A stretch of DNA of 8,095 bases, from positions 1 through 8,095 of the forward strand of contig JAEXPL010000390.1 of NCBI GenBank assembly GCA_023446865.1. Direction: 5' to 3'. Position numbers and translations under genes: made by a program. The notes under the pieces were generated by a model, which was not told the origin of the DNA, did not search any database, and saw only the letters and a program-made list of their open reading frames with translations. Every line of letters starts with the position of its first letter. The first letter of the stretch is position 1. Shown in pieces: positions 1 through 5,417 of this stretch. Origin of the DNA: Verrucomicrobiota bacterium. GTDB lineage: Bacteria; Verrucomicrobiota; Verrucomicrobiia; Opitutales; Opitutaceae.

Positions 1-73
1 GCCCAGCCCCCCGGCGGCCCCGCTTCTGTTTTGTCCCAGGAGGGCACGGCGCTGACGTGGGCGACTTGGTCGG

Positions 74-112
74 TCGCGACGCCGTTCGCGAGAACGGCGA
101 TAGTGGTCGCGA
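74..112. repeat. Nested perfect inverted repeat with GNRA-type loop
   Basis: The outer arms TCGCGAC (74-80) and GTCGCGA (106-112) are perfect 7-base complements. Directly stacked inside is a second perfect hairpin, GCCGTTC (81-87), loop GCGA (88-91), GAACGGC (92-98), leaving a 7-base bulge at 99-105. The hexamer TCGCGA occurs three times (74, 86, 107). If transcribed, the GCGA loop would be a GNRA tetraloop closed by C-G, which is typical of stable RNA folds. It has no T-tract, so it is not a standard intrinsic terminator. It could be a structured leader RNA, an intergenic palindromic repeat, or chance in GC-rich DNA. Confidence 0.5.
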
Positions 113-124
113 ATCGCGCGAGAT

Positions 125-144
125 AGCTGCTCTTCCGAGCAGCT
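125..144. repeat. Perfect 8-bp hairpin with 4-base loop
   Basis: AGCTGCTC (125-132) and GAGCAGCT (137-144) are exact reverse complements around a TTCC loop. It lies 12 bases after the nested hairpin at 74-112, so the two may belong to one structured element. No T-run follows, which argues against a Rho-independent terminator. Confidence 0.5.
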
Positions 145-204
145 CCACATCCAATCAGCCAGACTAGCGCCCGGGCCTACGCCCCTTCGACATTGGCAGT
201 TTCC

Positions 205-215
205 GGGGGGGGGGG
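205..215. repeat. 11-G homopolymer tract
   Basis: Eleven consecutive G residues lie about 110 bases upstream of the aminotransferase start. Such a run is prone to slipped-strand length change and also to sequencing error. A TTGGCA hexamer (193-198) sits just before it, but no matching -10 box follows at a suitable distance, so a promoter-spacer role is not supported. Confidence 0.6.
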
Positions 216-326
216 CGGGACGCTCTGCGTTCCGCCACGGAGCTCGGTCTGGCGTTGCTCGGCTCAAGGGCTCCGAAACTTCGCGTTGTCGGACGGGGCG
301 GCTTCCGTCATCGCATAGCGTTTCGC

Positions 327-1598
327 ATGACCGACTCCTGCCCGATCTCCTATTCCGCCCTCGGCCGCCGCGTGGCGCCCACCGCGATCGCGCGGCTGAT
401 GTCGTCGGCGCTGGAGAATCCGCGGCTGCTGTCGCTGGCCGTTGGGTTCACCGACAACGCCACGCTGCCGGTCGAGCCGTTCCGCTCGGCGGTCGAGGCG
501 CTCACGCGGCGCGCTGGCTCGCCCGAGTATCTCCAATACGGGACGAACGAGGGGCGGCCGTTGCTGCGCGCGCAGATCGCCGAGCGGATCGCGCGGGCGG
601 AGGGCTGGCCGGCCGACCGAGTGGCCGCCGACCAGATCCTCGTCGGCAACGGATCGCAGCAGATCCTGTATCTGGCGGCGCAGGTGTTGTGCGAACCGGG
701 TGATATCCTGCTGCTGGATCGCCCGAGCTACTTCGTCTTCCTCGAGATGCTGCAGGGCCTCGGCATCGAGGTGCGCACGATCCCAACCGCGGCGGACGGG
801 CGGTTCGATCTGCCGGCGCTGGAAGAGGTGCTCGCGCGCTGGCGGCAGAGCGGTGAGCTGGCGCGGATCAGGGGCGTCTACTTTGTCAGCTACTTCTCCA
901 ACCCGTCGGGGCGCACGCTGGGCGAGGACGAGAAACGCGGGCTGGCTCGCGTGCTCGCCGCGCAGGGGGTGGTGGTGCCGGTGATCGAGGACGCCGCGTA
1001 CCGCGAGATGGGGTTCGCGGGTCCCTCGGCGGTTCCCAGTGTGCTTGCGCTGGAGGAGTGGGCGGCGTTCCCGCGGCTCTATGCCGGGACGCTTACCAAG
1101 CCGTTCGCCACCGGGTTGAAGATCGGATACGGGTGCTGCACGGACGAGACCTGGCGGGCGAAGATGCTTCACGCGAAGGCCGGGCAGGATTTTGGTTCGG
1201 CCAACCTGCCGCAGGCGGTGCTCGAGGAGGTGCTGGGCAACGGCGCGTTCGAGGCGCACCTCGGCCTGATCTGCGCCGAGTACGCGCGGAAGATGGGTGT
1301 GTTGCACGAGGCGTTGCTGGCCGGCGGGCTGGCCGAGGCGGGCTGGCGCTGGCGGCGGCCCGAAGGTGGACTCTACCTCTGGCTGACCGCGCCCGCGGGC
1401 TTCGATCTCGGCGGCGACGGGGCGTTCTTCCGCGCATGCGTCGAGGCGGGCGTGCTCTACGTGCCGGGCGAGCTGTGCTTCGGCGACGCGCCGGAGCGGA
1501 ATACCGCGCGGCTCTCGTTTGGCGTGCTGGCGGAGACGGATTTGCGCGAGGCGGCGCGCCGGTTCTGCACGGTGGCGGCACGGCACTTGGGAGCGTAG
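327..1598 (+). CDS. PLP-dependent aminotransferase, class I/II fold
   Basis: This 423-residue protein is a fold-type I, pyridoxal-phosphate-dependent aminotransferase that probably moves an amino group between an amino acid and a 2-oxo acid in the cytoplasm. It resembles the MocR/2-aminoadipate (LysN-like) transaminase group but lacks the N-terminal winged-helix domain of MocR regulators. Visible landmarks are a YG motif (residues 71-72), a cofactor-phosphate loop GNGSQQ (107-112), NPSGR with Asn192, EDAAY with Asp222 and Tyr225, the Schiff-base lysine Lys258 in GTLTKPF, and the substrate-carboxylate arginine Arg395 in NTARLSF. All key residues are present, so it should be active; the substrate cannot be read from sequence. 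I chose ATG 327 because family homology begins there. The frame stays open upstream to a TTG at 255, but those 24 residues are arginine-rich and unlike the family. No Shine-Dalgarno precedes either start. The next gene begins 114 bases downstream on the same strand. Confidence 0.9.
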   Translation: MTDSCPISYSALGRRVAPTAIARLMSSALENPRLLSLAVGFTDNATLPVEPFRSAVEALTRRAGSPEYLQYGTNEGRPLLRAQIAERIARAEGWPADRVAADQILVGNGSQQILYLAAQVLCEPGDILLLDRPSYFVFLEMLQGLGIEVRTIPTAADGRFDLPALEEVLARWRQSGELARIRGVYFVSYFSNPSGRTLGEDEKRGLARVLAAQGVVVPVIEDAAYREMGFAGPSAVPSVLALEEWAAFPRLYAGTLTKPFATGLKIGYGCCTDETWRAKMLHAKAGQDFGSANLPQAVLEEVLGNGAFEAHLGLICAEYARKMGVLHEALLAGGLAEAGWRWRRPEGGLYLWLTAPAGFDLGGDGAFFRACVEAGVLYVPGELCFGDAPERNTARLSFGVLAETDLREAARRFCTVAARHLGA

Positions 1599-1712
1599 GC
1601 AGGGCGGGCGGGTCTCACCCGATCGGGTAGTTGCGGAACATGGGGGGGCGCGTTCTGTCCGACCGCGCGGTCCCTACCCGGACCTTCAACACAACCCGAA
1701 ACCTGTTCTGCC

Positions 1713-2330
1713 ATGAATCCACTGCGTCTCCTCTGCGTCGCGGCCGTTGCCGCCTTTTCGACCCTGCTTGTTTCCGCGGCCGATCGCCCCGAGGTGGGCA
1801 AGCCTGCCCCGGATTTCACTCTCAGCGATTCCAACGGAAAGACCCACAGCCTGTCCGCCTACCGCGGCAAGGTGGTGGTCCTCGAGTGGGTCAACCACGG
1901 CTGTCCCTTCGTCGTGAAACACTACTCGTCCGGCAACATGCAGCGCACGCAGCAGGCGGCCGCCGCGGACGGAGCCGTGTGGCTGTCGATCTGTTCGTCC
2001 GCGCCCGGCAAGCAGGGCCACCTGAGCCCGGCGGAGTGGAACAAGACGAGTGCCGCCAAAGGCGCCACGCCTGCTGCGGTGTTGCTCGACGAGGCCGGCA
2101 AAGTCGGCCGGCTCTACCACGCCACCGCCACGCCGCAGCTCTTCGTCATCGATGCGCAGGGCAAGGTCGTGTACTCGGGCGCCATCGACAGCATCCCATC
2201 GACCAACACCGACGATATCGCGAAGGCGCAGAACTACGTGCTCGCCGCACTCGCCGACCTGAAGGCGGGGCGCCCGGTGGCCACCGCGGTGACGAAGCCC
2301 TACGGCTGCTCGGTGAAATACGCGGACTGA
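1713..2330 (+). CDS. Exported thioredoxin-fold redoxin, peroxiredoxin-like (PRX_like1 type)
   Basis: This 205-residue thioredoxin-fold protein of the AhpC/TSA-redoxin superfamily most resembles the peroxiredoxin-like PRX_like1 group. Residues 1-22 form a signal peptide (basic Arg5, then a hydrophobic run ending VSA before AD), so it probably acts in the periplasm. The mature part opens with the family's GKPAPDFTL segment (29-37). The expected active-site cysteine is Cys64 in NHGCPFVVKHY; this is a single Cys followed by Pro, not a CxxC pair. The cis-proline is Pro141 in ATPQLFVID, and a C-terminal cysteine, Cys199 in KPYGCSVKY, is characteristic of the group and could act as the resolving partner. 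Cys94 is extra. The likely role is peroxide or thiol-disulfide chemistry in the envelope; the substrate is unknown. ATG 1713 is supported by the signal peptide. No Shine-Dalgarno is visible, and the leader is C/A-rich. Its gene converges on accA. Confidence 0.88.
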   Translation: MNPLRLLCVAAVAAFSTLLVSAADRPEVGKPAPDFTLSDSNGKTHSLSAYRGKVVVLEWVNHGCPFVVKHYSSGNMQRTQQAAAADGAVWLSICSSAPGKQGHLSPAEWNKTSAAKGATPAAVLLDEAGKVGRLYHATATPQLFVIDAQGKVVYSGAIDSIPSTNTDDIAKAQNYVLAALADLKAGRPVATAVTKPYGCSVKYAD

Positions 2331-2344
2331 GGGCCGGCCCCTCG

Positions 2345-2451
2345 GTCGAGGGTCGAGCGACGAGCGTCGAGGGCCTGACGGCCCGGGGTGAAGTGCGCGG
2401 CACGTTGTGCCACGGGTTCGCCACCGGTTCGTCTGGTGCTCGACTCTCGAT
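2345..2451. repeat. Multibranched inverted-repeat element in convergent gap
   Basis: Bases 2345-2359 can pair with 2437-2451 over 15 consecutive positions, counting three G-T (G-U) pairs. Inside this closing stem lie two further hairpins: GGGCC (2371-2375), loop TGAC, GGCCC (2380-2384), and GGCAC (2399-2403), loop GTT, GTGCC (2407-2411). GTCGAG occurs three times (2345, 2352, 2366 after counting the GG overlap). The element lies just past the redoxin stop and has no T-tract. It could be a non-autonomous repeat, a structured 3' RNA, or part of a transcription-ending region between two convergent genes. No protein-like frame was seen in it. Confidence 0.45.
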
Positions 2452-2524
2452 GCTTGGCTTCGACGAGCCTGCCGGCCTAGGCCGCCTGTTTCACACTCCG
2501 AGCGAGGGCCGATCGCGGACCGTT

Positions 2525-2586
2525 GTAGCGGAACTCGTCAGAGTTTCGCGCTTTGCCCTCTGCGAAAACCTGACGGTTTCCGCTAC
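2525..2586. repeat. REP-like palindrome, 25-base imperfect arms
   Basis: The left arm 2525-2549 begins GTAGCGGAACTCGTCAG. The right arm 2562-2586 ends GACGGTTTCCGCTAC. Read as reverse complements they agree at 21 of 25 positions, around a 12-base loop (2550-2561). The outer nine bases (GTAGCGGAA/TTCCGCTAC) are perfect. The element sits 18 bases from the accA stop, between convergent genes, which is a usual location for REP-type palindromes mobilised by RAYT transposases. It could also block or stabilise read-through transcripts from both sides, though no T-tract follows. No RAYT gene is present in the window. Confidence 0.7.
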
Positions 2587-2603
2587 GCCATGAACTATCC
2601 GGC

Positions 2604-3575
2604 CTAGACTGAGGCTTCGGCGAACTGGCCGAGGTGGCGGAAGAACTCGTAGCGTTGGGCGAGCAGCGTATCGAGAGGCAGGGTGCAGAGCTCGCCGAGG
2701 TGGCGTTGCAGCGCAGCGCCGAGCGTCTGGGCGGCGGCGGCGGGATCGTAGTGCGCGCCGCCCAGCGGTTCGGGCAACACCTCGTGGGCGACGCCCAAGC
2801 GGGTGAGCTCGGCGGCGTTGAGCTTGAGCGCCTCCGCGGCCTTGGGCGCGGCGGCACGATCCTTCCAGAGGATGGCAGCGCAGCCTTCGGGCGAGATCAC
2901 CGAGTAGTAGCTGTTCTCGAAGACGAGCACGCGGTCGGTGACGCCGATGCCGAGCGCGCCGCCGGAGCCGCCTTCACCGATCACGACGCCGATGCTCGGC
3001 GTGCGCAGGACGGCCATCTCGCGGATGTTGACGGCGATGGCCTCGGAGACGTGGCGCTCCTCGGCGCCGACGCCCGGGAAGGCACCGGGGGTGTCGATGA
3101 AACAGATCACCGGCAGGCCGAACTTCTCGGCAAGGCGCATCAGGCGGAGCGCTTTGCGGTAGCCCTCGGGATTGGGCATGCCGAAGTTGCGCTCGAGGTT
3201 CTCCTTGGTGTCGCGGCCCTTCTGCTGGGCGATGATCATCACGGGCTGGCCGTGGAAAGACGCGGTGCCGCCGATGAGCGCGCGGTCGTCGTTGTACTGG
3301 CGGTCGCCGTGAAGCTCCTGGAAATCGGTGAACAGCGCCGCGATGTAGTCGAGGGCGTAGGGGCGCTTGGGGTGGCGGGCGATCTGCACGCGCTGCCACG
3401 CGGTGAGGTCGCGGTAGATGGTGCGCTTGGTCTCCTCGATCTTTCCCTCGATGGCGGCGATTTCGGCGGCGGCACCGACCTTGTTCTTGAGCGCGAGTTC
3501 GCGCAGGTGGGCGAGTTGTTTCTCGAGATCGCGGATGGGCTTCTCGAATTCGAGCAGGAGCTGCGGCTTTTCCAT
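2604..3575 (-). CDS. accA: Acetyl-CoA carboxylase carboxyltransferase subunit alpha
   Basis: AccA is the alpha half of the carboxyltransferase that, with AccD, passes CO2 from carboxybiotin on AccB to acetyl-CoA, giving malonyl-CoA for fatty-acid synthesis in the cytoplasm. The 323 residues match the family's usual length of about 320 and are full-length. An N-terminal helical part (about 1-55, starting LLLEFEKPIRDLEKQ) precedes a crotonase-fold carboxyltransferase domain. Its hallmarks are HPKRPY (68-73), ELHGDR (87-92), DTPGAFPG (161-168), the glycine-rich GEGGSGGALG (200-209) that helps form the oxyanion hole, and SPEGCAAILWKD (228-239). ATG 3575 fits the family start. A promoter-like pair lies upstream, giving a predicted leader of only about 20 bases, and no Shine-Dalgarno is seen. 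It stands alone: accD is not adjacent here, which is common. A MATE transporter is divergent from it. Confidence 0.98.
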   Translation of the reverse strand: MEKPQLLLEFEKPIRDLEKQLAHLRELALKNKVGAAAEIAAIEGKIEETKRTIYRDLTAWQRVQIARHPKRPYALDYIAALFTDFQELHGDRQYNDDRALIGGTASFHGQPVMIIAQQKGRDTKENLERNFGMPNPEGYRKALRLMRLAEKFGLPVICFIDTPGAFPGVGAEERHVSEAIAVNIREMAVLRTPSIGVVIGEGGSGGALGIGVTDRVLVFENSYYSVISPEGCAAILWKDRAAAPKAAEALKLNAAELTRLGVAHEVLPEPLGGAHYDPAAAAQTLGAALQRHLGELCTLPLDTLLAQRYEFFRHLGQFAEASV

Positions 3576-3601
3576 GGTAGCGGACGTGGTCGCGATCTCG
3601 G

Positions 3602-3630
3602 GGTATGCCGGGCGCGTCCGCAGGCGTCAA
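3602..3630 (-). promoter_or_regulatory. Probable sigma-70-type promoter of accA
   Basis: On the minus strand, TTGACG (3630-3625; five of six consensus bases) is followed by exactly 17 bases and then CATACC (3607-3602; the A, T and A at positions 2-4 match TATAAT). Transcription would start near 3595, leaving roughly 20 bases before the accA ATG at 3575. Spacing and position are good, but the -10 box is weak. Confidence 0.45.
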
Positions 3631-3695
3631 CGGGGGCAACCGTCGGCGCCGCCGAATGAAGCGGGGCGAATACCGCAACGGAGGAAAAGAAGGGG

Positions 3696-3713
3696 CCGGT
3701 GGCGAATCACCGG
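3696..3713. repeat. Perfect 6-bp hairpin in the accA-MATE divergent gap
   Basis: CCGGTG (3696-3701) and CACCGG (3708-3713) are exact complements around GCGAAT. It lies in the 266-base gap between two divergent genes, so it could be an operator-like dyad or a leader hairpin. There is no further support for a function. Confidence 0.25.
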
Positions 3714-3814
3714 AATGTTCTCGTTGGCTGGGGTTGAGGGGTGGGGCGCATTAACGCGCAATTGTTGGGACAGGGCGGGCGGTGAAGGGACGAGTTTTGT
3801 GTCGTTAAAGGGCT

Positions 3815-3840
3815 GGGCCGGCGCTCATTTCGCCGGTCCC
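3815..3840 (+). promoter_or_regulatory. Hairpin abutting the MATE start codon
   Basis: GGGCCGGCG (3815-3823) pairs with CGCCGGTCCC (3831-3840) through nine base pairs with one bulged T (3837) and a 7-base loop. The stem ends one base before the ATG at 3842, exactly where a ribosome must bind, and no Shine-Dalgarno is present outside it. If it folds in the mRNA it should limit translation initiation. Regulation is inference. Confidence 0.4.
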
Positions 3841-3841
3841 T

Positions 3842-5242
3842 ATGCACGCTCGTCCCGCGGAGAGTCCGAAACTGTTGTCGTTGGCCTGGCCGATTTTCGT
3901 CGAGCAGGGGCTGCGCGTGCTCATCGGTACGGTGGACACGTTCATGGTGAGCCATCTCGGCGACGATGCGGTGGCCGGCGTGGGCGTCGCTTCGCAGGTT
4001 TTCACCTTCTTCATCATCGTCTTCGCCTTCATCGGCATCGGCAGCAGCGTGGTGATCACGCACCACCTCGGAGCCAAGGATCGGGTGGGGGCCGACCGGA
4101 TCTCGATGACGGCGATCGCGACGAACACGTGGATCGGCGTGGCGGCGAGCGTGCTGGTCCTGCTGCTGACGGAGCCGATGCTGCGCGTGATGGGCCTGAC
4201 GGCGGCACAGATGGCGTTTGCCAAGCCCTTCCTCGCGCTCATGGGCGGCACGCTCTTCTTCGAGGCGATGAACGGGGCGATCGCGGCGACCTTGCGGGCG
4301 CACACGCACACCCGAGACGCGATGTGGGTCACGGGTGGTCAGAATGTGCTCAACGTGATCGGCAACTGTCTGCTGTTGTTCGGCTTCCTCGGCTTCCCGA
4401 AGCTGGGCGTCGTGGGCGTGGCCATCTCAGGCATCGTGAGTCGCGCGGCGGCCAGCGTCGCGTTGTGGATCTTGCTGGAATGGCGCACGCACCTGAAGGT
4501 GCGCGCGAAGGACTTCTTCACGATCCAACGGGAGAAGATCGGAGCGATCCTCCACATCGGTTTGCCGGCAGCGGGCGAACACACCAGCTGGTGGCTGGCC
4601 TACATGATGATTACGCGGTTTTGCGCCGACATGGGCGGCGGGGCGCTGGCCACACAGCAATACGTGATGACGATCGTGCGTTGGGTGATCCTGATGAACG
4701 TGTCGATCGGCCTAGGGACAGAGATCATCACCGGACATCTGGTCGGCGCCGGGCGTTTTCAGGAGGCTTACGATGGTCTGCTGCGGAGCGTGGGACTGGG
4801 CCTGCGTTGCGCCCTCATCGGGGCGGCGGTGTTGGCGTTGGGCGCGCCGTGGATCCTCGGCTGGTTCACCAGTGACCCGGCGATTATCGCCGGCGGCGTG
4901 GTCCTGCTGCGCCTGGGGTTGCTGATCGAGCCGGGGCGGGTCTTCAACGTGATCGTGATCAATTCCCTGCGCGCCACGGGGGATGCGCGTTTCCCGGTGA
5001 TCGTCGGCCTGATCGTGATGTGGAGCGTGTGGGTGCTCCTCTCCTGGTTCCTCGGCTTGCATCTCGGCTGGGGGCTCGTCGGCATCTGGCTTGCGATGGT
5101 CTGCGACGAATGGACCCGTGGCCTGCTCATGTACTGGCGTTGGCGGAAATGGAAGTGGCTGCCCCATGCCGAGCGCAGCCGGGCCCGGGCGCAGGAGATG
5201 TCGTTGGGCGAGGCCCAGAATGCCGGTGTGGCGGAGACCTGA
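3842..5242 (+). CDS. MATE-family multidrug/cation efflux transporter
   Basis: This 466-residue inner-membrane protein of the MATE (multidrug and toxic compound extrusion) family exports organic, usually cationic, compounds in exchange for Na+ or H+. It is full-length, with about twelve hydrophobic segments in two halves. The first half starts with KLLSLAWPIFVEQGLRVLIG (about 10-29) and carries VDTFMVSHLG (31-40) and VNVIGN-like NVLNVIGN (168-175). The second begins near residue 230 and includes the family signature SLRATGDARFP (375-385) and GLVGIWLAMVCDEWTRG (411-427), then a basic cytoplasmic tail. The substrate and coupling ion cannot be told. ATG 3842 is the only ordinary start after an in-frame TAA at 3806-3808. 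It is probably transcribed alone: the barrel gene follows after 175 bases and accA is divergent. Confidence 0.93.
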   Translation: MHARPAESPKLLSLAWPIFVEQGLRVLIGTVDTFMVSHLGDDAVAGVGVASQVFTFFIIVFAFIGIGSSVVITHHLGAKDRVGADRISMTAIATNTWIGVAASVLVLLLTEPMLRVMGLTAAQMAFAKPFLALMGGTLFFEAMNGAIAATLRAHTHTRDAMWVTGGQNVLNVIGNCLLLFGFLGFPKLGVVGVAISGIVSRAAASVALWILLEWRTHLKVRAKDFFTIQREKIGAILHIGLPAAGEHTSWWLAYMMITRFCADMGGGALATQQYVMTIVRWVILMNVSIGLGTEIITGHLVGAGRFQEAYDGLLRSVGLGLRCALIGAAVLALGAPWILGWFTSDPAIIAGGVVLLRLGLLIEPGRVFNVIVINSLRATGDARFPVIVGLIVMWSVWVLLSWFLGLHLGWGLVGIWLAMVCDEWTRGLLMYWRWRKWKWLPHAERSRARAQEMSLGEAQNAGVAET

Positions 5243-5255
5243 GCACCTGCTGCAA

Positions 5256-5267
5256 CCGCCGCGGCGG
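5256..5267. repeat. 12-base perfect palindrome downstream of MATE
   Basis: CCGCCGCGGCGG reads identically on both strands and lies 14 bases after the MATE stop codon. With no loop and no T-tract it is not a good terminator. It may be chance in GC-rich sequence or a protein-binding dyad. Confidence 0.2.
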
Positions 5268-5351
5268 GTCCCCACCTGCGTATTGGCTTGATCCGGAACA
5301 AGTCGGGACGGTGGTTTTTGTTGTCGCAGTGTCATTTGACGTTCTTCTTCA

Positions 5352-5368
5352 GCCCGCCTGTCGCGGGC
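5352..5368 (+). promoter_or_regulatory. Leader hairpin upstream of the barrel gene
   Basis: GCCCGC (5352-5357) and GCGGGC (5363-5368) form a perfect GC stem with a CTGTC loop, about 50 bases before the ATG at 5418. A TTGACG hexamer (5336-5341) lies just upstream and could be a -35 box, but no good -10 is found at 16-18 bases. The hairpin might be a leader structure or an operator dyad; the evidence is only the symmetry. Confidence 0.3.
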
Positions 5369-5417
5369 CGATAAGAGGCCTCGCGACCTGCCCCCCCGAC
5401 CGCAGCAACCACCTGTC

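Larger units (their letters stand above)
1..326. other. Gene-poor left-edge interval with structured DNA
   Basis: No gene can be supported in these 326 bases. Two short open frames touch the left edge and cannot be told apart by codon use because they share wobble positions. One is on the plus strand and ends at a TAG at 124-126 (41 codons, no visible start). The other is on the minus strand and is open from about 174 to base 1, but has no ATG, GTG or TTG after its upstream stop. Either could be the tail of a neighbouring or decayed gene, or neither may be coding. The rest holds perfect hairpins (74-112 and 125-144) and an 11-G run at 205-215. No clear promoter was found for the aminotransferase downstream. 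Confidence 0.5.

Noticed and set aside
255..326. Upstream TTG start for the aminotransferase
   Set aside because: The extra 24 residues are arginine-rich and lie before the conserved N-terminus. ATG 327 fits the family better, though neither has a ribosome-binding site.
264..1586. 440-codon open frame antisense to the aminotransferase
   Set aside because: It lies entirely opposite a well-supported enzyme, is rich in Arg/His/Gln as expected for a mirror frame in GC-rich DNA, and shows no family motif.
1609..1627. CGGGTCTCACCCG hairpin and CCCGATCGGG palindrome after the aminotransferase
   Set aside because: Short overlapping dyads without a T-tract; too weak to call a terminator or operator.
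2407..2607. 66-codon plus-strand frame in the convergent gap
   Set aside because: It runs through two inverted-repeat elements, has no ribosome-binding site and no protein-like pattern.
2634..3659. 341-codon plus-strand frame opposite accA
   Set aside because: A mirror frame of accA. Its Gly/Ala/Val/Asp-rich composition follows from the antisense of the real codons.
3418..4875. 485-codon plus-strand frame spanning the accA start and MATE gene
   Set aside because: It overlaps accA in antisense and MATE in a different frame. The MATE part is a shadow with high Arg/Gly/His and no membrane segments.
5336..5375. Promoter of the barrel gene (TTGACG at 5336, GATAAG at 5370)
   Set aside because: The two boxes are 28 bases apart, too far for one sigma-70 promoter, and each lacks a good partner at 16-18 bases.
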